In this document: positions 43,068 through 52,906 of the stretch, piece by piece | Layout of the letters: every line of letters starts with the position of its first letter | How positions within the stretch are numbered: the first letter of the stretch is position 1 | Notes under the pieces: model-generated | What the model was told of the DNA's origin: nothing | The model's database searches: none | Seen by the model: only the letters and a program-made list of their open reading frames with translations | Assembly (NCBI GenBank): GCA_033557465.1 | Contig: CM066031.1 | Location: 1,231,917,312-1,231,981,311 of the forward strand | Source of the DNA: Ichthyophis bannanicus | Lineage: Eukaryota; Chordata; Amphibia; Gymnophiona; Ichthyophiidae | Direction of reading: 5' to 3' | Length of the DNA: 64,000 nt | Position numbers and translations under genes: made by a program

Positions 43068-43223
43068 TGAGGGTTGGCCAGCAGGGGGAGCCAGATACCA
43101 CCTCTACAAAACTTCAGTTTTTCAGTCCTCAGTTGCTGGAGAAGATTGACAACCCTCTTGTTCCTGGACTGGCCCAGAGAGATCTCCAGGAAAGACAATT
43201 AGCAGGTAAGGTCTAATTTCTGT
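43068..43223 (-). repeat. DIRS-3 right inverted terminal repeat
   Basis: The inverted match of the left end, with an extra ~45-base extension (GATCTCCAGGAAAGACAATT, AGCAGGTAAGGTCTAATTTC, TGT) that is present in the ICR but not in the left repeat. Confidence 0.9.
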
Positions 43224-43720
43224 TTAGGTTGACATCCATAATCAGCAAGCTGAGCTCTTCTAGAACTCTTGCAGAGATGGCAAGGGGGTGCCTGTTAGAT
43301 AAACAGTATATTGAGGTGATTGGGTACAGTCAGGCAAACTCTATACATTCAAATGAAGCAGAGAAGGCACTAAAGAGTTTCCTGCTTTTCCATATCTAGG
43401 AGTCAAAACAACCCCCCCCGCCTTTTGTACAAGAGCGGTGACATGCGTGGTATTCATGACTATCAGGACAAATTTGTTGGCGGTACAGTAGGTTAAGTCT
43501 CTCTCTTTTAACCAGGTCTGACATAAGTTTAATGTGTCAAGCTGAAAGGATGTAAAAAGATCTCTAATCAGGGGGCATTGGTTGTTCATGCTCCTTACAT
43601 TAGAAGGTCTACCTGCACTAAAGCCTGTGTTGGTAGCCTGATCCATTATTTTTCAAGACTTACATGTAGAAGATTATTCCTCAGAGGTGGGACTTTGCGA
43701 GGGTGAGAGTTAACAGACCT
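43224..43720 (-). mobile_element. L2-B LINE, upstream part (endonuclease start), minus strand
   Basis: The minus strand at 43341-43646 reads NVRSMNNQCPLIRDLF and DTLNLCQTWLKERDL. This matches the start of the L2 endonuclease (N-x-R-S-x-x-N-K, L-x-E-T-W-L). It is the continuation of 35899-37226 across DIRS-3. Confidence 0.75.
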
Positions 43721-44578
43721 GGTTCCCACAAAAACAGGAATACTGAAAAGATCAACTGTTGCCTCCGTAATTATTGATACCAGTAATTTCTAATAATTAG
43801 CAAAAGAATTAGGAGTCGAAGGAGACATGCTAAGGAGCAAGCTCTTTTGGAGTGTTCCTTCAGTGCGTGCCGCTGAAGGCTTGAATTTAAATGGTACTGT
43901 GGACGTCACCTTGTGTCTATGGGAGCTATCATCGGCGATTCAGGTCAGCACATAAAACTAAAGAAAATACAAATATGCTTAAATTAGAACAACAAAGACA
44001 ATCACTACTTAAAATCAAATTAAAATGTTCTAAAAGGTTTTTAAGCTAGCATTATTTTTTCGTGGAATAATGCAGCGTACAGCAGCCATAACATTTTCTG
44101 GCTTTGCTGAAGAGAGTGCTAAAAATAAATGGCAGGGGAAGTGTGCTTATTGTGGTCAGCAGTAGAGAATAAGATTAAGTAGAATTGGCCAGCTGATGGA
44201 AGATCAGTTGGTGTCCTCTGGATTCAACCAAGGTAGCTGGAAGGCTATGCAGATGAACTACAGGCTCCCCAATAGCTGGTGAGCTATGGCAAAGAGCTTA
44301 GAGTAGTTCTTGAAAAGAGTTTATGGTGGCAGCAGCCCAGGCACAGGTATGTTGTGGTCAATGTAATTTTCTTAAAAGCGACCAAAAAAGGTGTTAAGTT
44401 GGAATCAGTGGCATCCTCAACTTTCCACACCATCTTTAATGGGAGAAAAAGAAGCTAGTTCAAAAATATTCTAAGTGGAGACCATTAGGACCAATGAGGC
44501 AGCTATAAAGTGCATGTCAATGAAATGCAACCTCTCCACGTTTGGCTGCCTAAACTGCACAGAATTTATTTTCAGTAA
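43721..44578. other. No gene seen
   Basis: It may include the 5' end of L2-B, but no peptide block, terminal repeat or RNA gene was recognised. Confidence 0.5.
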
Positions 44579-44735
44579 CCTAAGGGACATGTTTACTAAA
44601 GGTTAGCGCGTGTTAATGGAATTTAATGCACGCTAAGTGCTGCCATGGCCCATTCATTTCTATGAGCTGTGACAACACTCAATGTGCTTTAACTTTCATT
44701 AACGCATGTTAATCGTTAGTAAGCATGTCCCTAAG
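44579..44735. mobile_element. Short MITE with ~35-bp terminal inverted repeats
   Basis: CTAAGGGACATGTTTACTAA at the left mirrors TTAGTAAGCATGTCCCTAAG at the right, and the inner TGTTAATG / CATTAACGCATG continues the inversion. It is 157 bases long and can fold into a single long hairpin. Confidence 0.82.
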
Positions 44736-45304
44736 AGATATCTGTGCCTTTATTATTTTTAATTGAAAAGAGAAAAAAGAACAAGGAGATTGTAACAGGC
44801 TAGCCAGGTAGACAAGAATGAGTTACAGATAGTTTTTAGCAGTTCAAGTGTTGTCTGGCCCATGTTATTAGTAGATACAAACTTAGAGGTTTGGGCCTCT
44901 GGTCATTATCATGAGCTTCTACCTTCCTTAGCAGTGGTAAAAGTTCCAATGCATAAAACAAAAAGTCCTTTCTGTTCCCTTGGAAAGTTTAAGACTATAA
45001 GCAACCATACAGGAGTCATCTTTGTCCTGCAGCATGGACAGTAATTCTTCCATCCTTGTTCAAGGGAGAATTTTCTAGCTTGTCCCCAGGCATTTATTCA
45101 CATTTGCTGCCATATCTTTGTATCCCCAGCTGGTAGATAACTTAAACTTTAATAAAAAGCTACATGCAAGCTTAAAGAGATTTGTTCTTGCTGTCCAAAG
45201 AGAGAGAGGGGTAATTTTAAAAGCTATGTATGGACACAAAACAGAGGTTTATGTGCAGAAATTGCTTCTTTTAAAATTTTCCAGGCTATGTGCACATACA
45301 CTTA
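44736..45304. other. No gene seen
   Basis: Unique-looking AT-rich DNA. Short open frames at 44862-45044 and 45118-45381 show no family motif and the second runs into the SINE, so they are not called. Confidence 0.5.
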
Positions 45305-45597
45305 TGAACATTTATTTATTTAGCTGTATTTATATCCTGCTTTTCACTGGGTCAAGGTGGTCAATTGGGGGATACATTTAACATGAGGGGATATGATGCA
45401 CATATGCTAATACTTACAGGGAACATGGGCAATGGAGAGTTAAGTGGCTTGCCCAAGACCACAAGGAGTGCCTATGGGACTAGAAATCACAGTTCCTCTG
45501 GCCTGAGATTGCTGTCCCCAGGTGGGACTTGAACCTCTGGCCCTCTGGCCTGAAGTACCTTGTCCTAACCACTAGACCACTCCTCCCTCCCATACAT
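45305..45597 (-). repeat. tRNA-derived SINE, complete, minus strand
   Basis: Left edge (tail) ATTTATTTATTTAGCTGTAT with TATATCCTGCTTTTCACTGG. The middle GAGAGTTAAGTGGCTTGCCC and ACCACAAGGAGTGCC and the right edge CTAACCACTAGACCACTCCT are the reverse complement of the DIRS-3 SINE, including the GAACCTCTGGCCCTCTGG segment. Confidence 0.85.
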
Positions 45598-45835
45598 ACA
45601 TTTGTATATGAATATGTTTATCCAAAAGCAGCCGAGGCATTCCCAAGGACAGGATGGGGAGAAGTTAACATTTTTACACACACTTTATAAAATACAGACC
45701 TACATGTGTAAATAAGCTGGAAAAGTTGCAGGCTCTAAATAGTGTGTACTTTCCATGGGGTAATATTCCAAGGAAAATTGTGGAACTTGCATGCATTCTT
45801 GCCGTACATATTCATAACATATATAGTAACAGTAT

Positions 45836-47372
45836 ATTACGGCAGATAAAGACCAGTATGGTCCATCTACTCTGCCCAGTAAGGTATCAAGAGTAGGTGT
45901 ACCTGCCGCTCCGTGCAGGTCACTCCCTCTATGCCTTTGTTTAGTGGTGTACCCGCCACTCCATGCAGGTAACTTCTATTTGTTGAAGTATAAGAAATAA
46001 TTAAGTTTATTTTTATTTTATCCTGTTGCTATAAAGGGATCCACTGTGTCGTTCCCATGCCATTTTGTATTCCGTCACTGTATTTGTCCCCACCACCTCC
46101 ATCAGAAGAGAATTCCAAACATCCACCACCCTTTCAGTGAAAAAGTATTTCATGATGTTGCTTTTAAATTTACCTCATCTCATCAGCTTCATCTAATGCT
46201 CTCTAGTTTTACAGCTTCCTTTTCTTTGAAAAAGGTTTGTTTGTTCATTGATACCTTTTAAGTATTTAAAGGTCTGTATCATATCTCCCCTGTCCCTCCT
46301 CTCCTCTAGGGTATATATATTTAGGTCTTCAAGACACTTCTCATAGATCTTTTGGTGCAGGCTCCAAATAATTTTGGTCACTTTCCTCTAAACCGTTTCA
46401 AGTCTTTTTATATCCTTTGTGAGATATGGTCTCCAAACTGAACATCCAAGTAAGGCCTCACCAACGATTTGTGCAGGGACATTAATACCTCCTCCTTTCT
46501 GCTGCTTATTCCTCTCAGTATCCTTCTGCCTTTGGCTACTGCCTTGTCGCATTGTTTCGCCACTTTGAGATCCTTAGACACTAGTACTCGGAAGTCCATC
46601 TCCTGGTCCATGCACACCAACCTCTCTCTCCCTATCGCATACGATTCCTTTGAATTCTGCATTCCAAGTGCATGACTCTGCACTTCTTTGCATTAAATCT
46701 TAACTGACAAGCATTAGACCATTCTTTCAGTGTTCTTAGATCTTTTCTCATGTTGTCCACTCCCTCAGAAGTGTCTACCATGTTGCAAATTTTTGTGTCA
46801 TCTGCAAAAAACAACCTTTTCCATTCAGCCCTTCAGCAATATCACTCACAAATACATCAAACAGTACTGGTCCCAGGACCAATCCCTGAGGCATGCCACT
46901 ATGCACTTTCCTTTCTTCTGAGTGAGTTCCGTTTACCCACCACCTTTTATCATCTGTCAGTCACCAATTTCTGATCCAGTTCACCACCTTGGGACCTATC
47001 CCCAGGCTGCTCAGTTTATTGATAAAGCCTCCTGTGAGGACCAATATCAAAAGCTTTGTTGAAATCTAGGTATATTACATCCATCACATGCCCTTGTTCT
47101 CTGGTTACCCAATAAAAGAACTCAATCACATTTGTCTGGCATAATCTTTCCCTAGTAAACCCATGGTGCCTCTGATCATGCAATCCATTGGTTTCTAGAA
47201 AGTCCACAATTCTTTCTTTCAAGAGCGCCTCCGTTACTTTTCCCACCACAAAGGTAAGGCTTACCAACCTATAGTTTGTCACCTCTTCCCTATTACCATT
47301 TTTGGAAAGAGGTACCACATGCTTAGATACCTGCTCTTTCTCTCTCCCACACCATTTCAAAAACTCTCAGAG
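45836..47372 (-). mobile_element. CR1-D LINE, 5' truncated, minus strand
   Basis: The 3' end, on the minus strand, reads TTACTGGGCAGAGTAGATGG then ACCATACTGGTC. This matches the 3' end of CR1-E (52770-52816) but differs from CR1-A/B, so it is a second CR1 subfamily. It starts within the RT at about 47370. Confidence 0.85.
46408..47360 (-). pseudogene. CR1-D ORF2 reverse transcriptase remnant
   Basis: At 47016-47360: VVPLSKNGNREEVTNYRLVS, GFTRERLCQTNVIEFF, VIYLDFNKAFDIGPHRRL (RT motifs). At 46632-46814: FFADDTKICNMVD (the catalytic box) and MRKDLRTLKEWSNACQLRFN. At 46408-46683: AVAKGRRILRGISSRKEEVL and LYKSLVRP-like SLVRPYLDVQFG. The segments are in different frames and several short stretches are deleted. 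Confidence 0.87.
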
Positions 47373-47569
47373 CATTGGAATCAACTATTTACTTAACCAA
47401 AGATAACACTTCTTAGTTAGCAATGGAATCATTCTGTTAATATTTCTTAAAGTCTTTGAAAACCTTTTGCAGGTCAAGTTAGTTATACAGATATAACAAG
47501 TGCAAGAGGCTGGAAAGACATGTTAGGTAAAAGAAACAGATTCTTTACAACTCTACTCCACATACTGTA

Positions 47570-48871
47570 CGAGGTGTGACAAAAAAGAAAGAGACTGCCC
47601 CATAAATGTTTTATTGCAGAATCTACAGAGAAATTACGCATTGTCCCCTTCATAGTAATCCCCCCCTCCCCCCCAGAGTTAATGCACTTCTACATTCGCT
47701 TCTGCCACATACGGAAGAACTCGGTAAAGTCCTCCTCCTTGAGGTCTCTCAGCTCCCTCGTCACAGTGGCGAAATGAGTTCCTTTGAGCACAGTCTTCAG
47801 CCTGGGGAAGAGCCAGAAGTTGCACAGTGTGAGATCTGGGGAATAAGGAGGGTGGTCGAGAGCTGTGATCTGTTTGTTAGCCAAGAACTGCCTCACACTG
47901 AGCGCGGTGTGTGCGGGCGCGTTGTCATGGTGGAGCAGCCACAACTTGTCTCTTCACAAAGCCCGCCTGCTGCGCCGAACCTGGCCATGGAGGCGATTGA
48001 GGACCTGCTGGTAGAAGTGCTGATTGACTGACCCTCAGGCACAAACTCATGATGGACCACTCCCTTCTGGTCGAAGAATGCGATCAGCATGACCTTGATC
48101 CTTGATTTAGATATGCGCGTCTTCTTGGGTCTGGGTGACAGTCGAGTCTTCCACTGCATGCTCTGTCTCTTGCTTTCAGGGTCGTACTGGAAGACCCAAG
48201 TCTGGGCTCCTGTGATGACTCGGTCAACAGACTCTGGATCTTCTATGATCTTCTCTAGCAAGTCTCGACAAACATTGACCCGGTGCTCCTTTTGGTCGTC
48301 CGATAAAAGCTTGGGCACCATCTTGGCACACACCTTCTGAATTCCCAGCTCCTGCACCAAGATGGTCCACACTGACTCCTTGTTCAGGCTGAGCTCCTCA
48401 GCTATCATCCGCACCGTCAATCTGCAATCACTCTGCACCAGCTGGTTCACTCTGTCAATGTTCTCAGCCATCTTTGTTGTGGAAGGCCGTCCTGACTTGG
48501 GATCATCCTCCACCTCCTCGCGGCCAGTCTTGAAGCATTTGTGCCACTCGAAGACTCGCGGCCTTGACATTACATCTTCTCCATAAGCTTTTTGGAGAAG
48601 TTGGAGACCCTCAGTTGGGCCCTTCTCCAACTTAACCAGAAATTTCAAATTGATTTTTTTCTCCATATTTCTGCCACCTCTAGTTGTATAACAAAGTGAT
48701 GGAGCAGTGTGCTACAAAAAAAAGCTGAAAAAGAAAACAGAGTGAAATGAAAAATATTATAGCAGAACAGTGGCGAGATGTTGTACAAAACAATGACATA
48801 AGCGGTTAGCCAATTGGCATTGAGTCATGGGCGTGGCTGCCACAGGCTCATTTCTTTTTTGTCACACCTCC
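47570..48871 (-). mobile_element. Mariner DNA transposon, complete but inactivated
   Basis: Terminal inverted repeats CGAGGTGTGACAAAAAAGAA (left) and GGAGGTGTGACAAAAAAGAA (minus-strand right end) bound 1302 bases, flanked by TA on each side (47568-47569, 48872-48873). This is the normal size and target site for mariner. One transposase gene occupies most of it. Confidence 0.93.
47690..48666 (-). pseudogene. Mariner transposase with two catalytic aspartates lost
   Basis: ATG at 48666. The N-terminal helix-turn-helix region has EGLQLLQKAYGEDVMSRPRV, EWHKCFKTGREEVEDDPKSG and RPSTTKMAENIDRVNQLV. In the catalytic domain the first block reads VITGAQTWVFQYDPESK, where mariner has GDExW, so the first Asp is Ala. 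The second block HHDNAPAHTA is intact. The third, YSPDLTLCNFWLFP, has Asn where CDF is expected. The spacing of 34 residues between the second and third positions is retained. A frameshift at about 47935-48010 moves the last ~85 residues to another frame. Confidence 0.92.
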
Positions 48872-48873
48872 TA

Positions 48874-49299
48874 TATACAGTGTGAGGTACTGTCATCACA
48901 AAAAAGATCATTTTGAAAAAAATTCTTAAAATCTGAGAAATTGGACAGCAGTGACATCAGCACTCAAGATGGAAGTGTGAGCAGAGAGTTCTGCATTGAT
49001 GTGAAAATAAAACCTTGCAAACTTACATCTGTGACTAGATAAAAGTTTAGAAGCAAGTCTAGACACCCTATCATTATAGATCAGAATGATGAATAAATGG
49101 AAGACAGTGGATCTGAAAGAATTTTTATACCCAATGGCAATGTGAGTAATTGGGAGAAACAGGCCAGTATGAGGCACCGAATGCCATGGGAATTTTGGGA
49201 TGGTACAGGATCCCCTCAGTGGGCCCCAGGAGCTAACTGGAAATTCCTGCATGGGTGAATTAAAGGAATGATTCCCTGATCTAAAAAAAAAAATGCACA
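48874..49299. other. No gene seen
   Basis: Between the mariner and the L1-like ORF1 relic. It may be the 5' part of the L1-like element (VSILSADVTAV-like text is minus-strand only). No supportable feature. Confidence 0.4.
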
Positions 49300-50350
49300 A
49301 CCAATTTTAAGGCAGACCTCAGCACCGCTGCGATGGAACTGCATGCAAACATATAGTGCATGTGGGTAATTGGCTAGATGAAGCAGAATTCTGGCTTAAT
49401 GAACAGCAGGGTGCATTGAAAATGTTACTGAGCCAAAGGCAACAAATGGCAGCTAAGTACTAGAGTTTGATGATTAAAGTGAGAGATCTAAAAAATAGAT
49501 TGCACTGAAACAATGTAAGAAGGAAATGAATCGCTGAGACCGCAGAAGACAAGGACTGTGGGCAGGTAGTTAAATAATTGAGTGCAGCAATACTGGAAAA
49601 AGGCGGGAACCCGAAAGCTATTCAGAGATAAGTGGATTGAGTGCATAGGGTTCTAAAGGTACCAAGATCAAACGTTGTGAGAGATGATATAGTATGCTAT
49701 CATGATTTCCTGATTAAAGAGTCTATCCTACAAACAGCTCGCAAGCTTGGAGCATTAAAATGGGAGGGCCACAAGATTCAGGCCTGCAACAACCTTGCTC
49801 TGCCCACCCTACAGCATCAATGTGAGTTTATAGACTTCAGTAAGTCTCTAAAAATGTAAAATATTCTCTATATATGGCTTTTCCCAGTAGGCTTGGTCTT
49901 CACAGTTAAAGGAATCACAAAATCTGTTGTGGACATGGAGGAAGCATGGGCCACAATGAACAATGCAGGCTTTGGAAATCTTCTTGCTCTGAAACCAAGA
50001 CTGGCCCCTGCATTAATGCAAAAAGTCCCTTGTTGGCAGAAGGTGACTACAGGTGGTAGAGACTAAAATATAATTCAACAACATCAACCACCACGGTGGA
50101 TGGCAAGAAAGATGGATGACTCTTTCTGTTGTTTGATGGCTTGACTCAGGGGACTGAAGCACACTGAGCAGTAGCCAGCTTTTACATCATTTAGTTTTTA
50201 CAGAGCTATATTGAACACTGTCTAATTTGGATGGTGCTGTAGCAGGATTTTGAAAGTCTTCCTTGTTTTAGAATACCAACAAGATAGTTAGAAAGAGGCT
50301 ACTTCACAGGGCGGCGGTGTCACATCTCTCCTTTCTTTTGACTGCTGTAC
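49300..50350 (+). pseudogene. L1-like (L1/Tx1 group) ORF1 relic
   Basis: At 49641-49859 VVRDDIVCYHDFLIKESILQ, ARKLGALKWEGHKIQ resembles the C-terminal domain of L1/Tx1 ORF1 proteins (R-D-x-I-x-R-F-h-x-x-x-x-K-E...A-R...G-x-I). FPVGLVFTVKGITKSVVDME and EAWATMNNAG follow (49875-49975), matching the terminal part. ORF1 binds RNA in active elements. It is heavily mutated; the ORF2 of the same type is at 55300-56700. Confidence 0.6.
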
Positions 50351-50613
50351 ATATTAACCGGGGGATATAAAGAGTATGAGGAAGGGGGCGAGAGATTGAT
50401 GTGTTTGAGGGTATTGTTACCCATAAGTGGTGGGATAATTGGAGAACAAAGTGAGAATGTGCAAAATTGTATATCCCAGACAAGAACGGTGTGAGTGCAG
50501 ATCAGTTAGAATAAAAATGCAGGAAGCTATAAATTTAAACATTGAAGGATTCAAGTCCCCTCACAAAAGGCTCTACTTTTTAGAAATGCAAGAGATCTAC
50601 AAGTGGATATTTT

Positions 50614-50741
50614 CTTGGAGTAGCCTAGTGGTTACAGCAACAGTCTATTACCCAAGAGATCTGGGTTCGATTCCCACTGGTGCTTGTTGTTTCCTTGGGC
50701 AAGACACTTAACCGTCCATTGCCTCAGAAAAAATGCAAGTT
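50614..50741 (+). repeat. tRNA-derived SINE, 5' half (split by CR1-E)
   Basis: GGAGTAGCCTAGTGGTTACA, a B box TGGGTTCGATTCCCACTGG (very well preserved), GGCAAGACACTTAACCGTCC and GCCTCAGAAAAAATGCAAG. Its 3' half resumes at 52817 after CR1-E. Confidence 0.85.
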
Positions 50742-52816
50742 ATCAACCTATTTGGTTCTCCAAAGAAATGGCTGCTCAAATAAAGGCAAAAAACACAGCT
50801 TTCACAAAATTCAAAAGCTTGCAAACAGAGGAACATAGAAAGGAATAGAGGATCAAACTAAAAGAGACAAAAAGAGAAATAAGGAAATCAAAATCAAAGG
50901 CAGAGGAAAAGATGGCTAAAGATGTGAAGTGTGGCGACAAAACTTTCTTCAGGTATATTCAGGAGAGGAGGAACATCAGAGGTGGAATTGCAGGACTCAG
51001 AAGTGCTGGGAACGGACTCATGGAAGGTGACATTGAAAAAGCGAAATTGCTAAACAAATACTTCTGCTCTGTTTTTACTAAGGAAAATCCTGGAGAAGGA
51101 CCACTTGTGACTCCCAAATATAAAAATGGGAATTAAGTAGATACCACACCATTCACAGAAGATGATGTGTTAGAACAACTTGCAAAACTGAAAGTGGACA
51201 AGGACATGGGACCAGATGGGATACATCCCAGGATACTGAAAGAGCTCAGGGAGGTTCTTGCAGGGCCGTTAAAGGATGTTTTCAACAGATCCTTGGAAAC
51301 AGAAGTTCCTCAGGACTGGAGAAGGGCTGATGTGGTACCTCTTCACAAAAGTGGTGACAGGGAAGAAGTGACAAACTACAGGCTGGTGAGCCTTACCTCG
51401 GTAGTGGGAAAAGTAATGGAGGCGCTCCTGAAAGAGTGAATAGTGGACTTTCTCAAAACCAACAGGTTGCATGATCCGAGGCAACATGGTTTTATCAAAG
51501 GACGATCTTGCCAAACAAATCTGATTGAGTTCTTTGACTGGGTGACCAGAGAACTAGATCAGGGGCATGCGATGGATGTCATCTACCTGGATTTCAGCAA
51601 AGCCTTTGATACTGTTCCTCATAGGAGGCTTATCAATAAACTCAGTAGTTTGGGGATGGGTCCCAAAGTGGTGAACTGGATCAGAAATTGGTTGACTGAC
51701 AGACAACAAAAAGTGATGGTAAATGGAGCTCACTCTGATGGTTAGCGGGGTGCCCCAGGGTTCGGACCTGGGCCCGTCACTATTCTATGTATTTGTGAGT
51801 GATATTGCTGAAGGACTGAATGGAAAAGTCTGTCTTTTTGCAGATGACATGAACATTTTCAACAGAGTGGACTCCCCTGAGGTAGTGGATAACATGAGGA
51901 AAGATCTACAAAAGCTGGAAGAATGGTCTAATGCTTGGCAGTTAAGATTTAATGTGAAGAAGTGCAGTGCTATGCATTTGGGAAGCAGAAATCCAAGGGA
52001 AATGTACTTGATAGGGGGCGAGAGGTTGGTGTGAACGGACCAGAAGAAGGACCTTGGTGTGATTATTTCTGAGGATCTCAAAGTGGCAAAACAGTGCGAC
52101 AAGGCAGTGGCAAAAGCCAGGAGGATGTTGGGTTGCATAAAAAGAGGAAATACTAGCAGAAAGGAAGAGGTACTAATGCTACTGTATAAGTCACTGGTGA
52201 GGCCTCACTTGGAATACTGTGTTCAGTTTTGGAGACCATATCTCACAAAGGATGTAAAAAGACTGGAAACTGTTCAGAGGAAGGCAACCAAAATGATTTG
52301 AAGCCTGCGTCAGAAGCCTTATAAGAAGAGGCTTGAAGACCTAAATATGTACACTCTGGAGGAGAGCAGGAATAGGTGAGATATGATTCAGACCTTTAAA
52401 TACTTAAAGAGAATTAATGAACAACACACCTCTTCCAAAGACGGGGAAGCTGTAAAACTAAGGGGCATAACATGAAGCTGCAAGGGGGTAAATTGAAAGG
52501 CAATGTCAGGCAATACTTTTTCACTGAAAGGTTTGTGGATGCTTGGAATGCCCTCCCGATGGAAGTGGTGGGGGAAAATACAGTGATAGAATTCAAAATG
52601 GCATGGGACAGACACAGTGGATCCCTTTACAGCAACAGAATAAAATCAAAATAAACTTAACTATCTAATTTCTCAACAAACAGAGGTGTCCTACACAGAG
52701 CGGTGGGTTCACCCCTAAACAAAGACATGGTGAGGGGTGACCTGCACAGAGCGGCAGGTGCACCTACTCTTGCCATCTTACTGGGCAGACTAGATGGACC
52801 ATACTACGTTACTATG
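50742..52816 (+). mobile_element. CR1-E LINE, 5' truncated, inserted in a SINE
   Basis: Plus-strand CR1 of the same subfamily as CR1-D, running from the pre-RT region to the 3' end GGGCAGACTAGATGGACCAT then ACTACGTTACTATGTTT. The SINE halves on both sides line up with the intact minus-strand copy at 27655-27905, fixing the junctions within a few bases. Confidence 0.87.
50912..52654 (+). pseudogene. CR1-E ORF2 reverse transcriptase, several breaks
   Basis: In order: KTFFRYIQERRNIRGGIAGL and LLNKYFCSVFTKENPG (50912-51136); DKDMGPDGIHPRILKELREV and EEVTNYRLVSLTSVVGKVME (51167-51439); MDVIYLDFSKAFDTVPHRRL (51443-51745); SGVPQGSDLGPSLFYVFVSD and the catalytic FADDMNIFNRVDS (51723-52034); IISEDLKVAKQCDKAVAKAR and [20 protein letters not shown] (52059-52301); a C-terminal piece at 52472-52654. 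Only a few stops and two or three frameshifts separate these, so it is younger than CR1-D. Confidence 0.9.
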
Positions 52817-52906
52817 TTTAATGTACATTACCAAGTTTAAGTTATAATATAAACAGCTTTGACTAAATGATAAAGCGGTATAAAAAACCTGCTAAATAAA
52901 ATAGAA
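52817..52906 (+). repeat. tRNA-derived SINE, 3' half
   Basis: AATGTACATTACCAAGTTTA then AAACAGCTTTGACTAAATGA, TAAAGCGGTATAAAAAACCT, GCTAAATAAA. This is the tail of the SINE that begins at 50614. Confidence 0.85.

Larger units (their letters stand above)
37227..43223 (+). mobile_element. DIRS-3: full-length DIRS retrotransposon with both termini and ICR
   Basis: The left inverted repeat (37227-37370) matches the right one (43068-43223). The internal complementary region at 42612-42712 joins the complements of both ends. ORF1 (37910), pol (about 39350-41255) and recombinase (about 41100-42590) overlap in series. Total length is ~6.0 kb including a 293-base SINE. It is inserted in L2-B, whose parts lie on both sides. 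It is the least decayed DIRS here: pol has only in-frame stops. Confidence 0.93.

Noticed and set aside
50620..50690. tRNA gene at the well-preserved B box GGTTCGATTCC
   Set aside because: No tRNA cloverleaf closes around it, and the same sequence heads several SINE copies.
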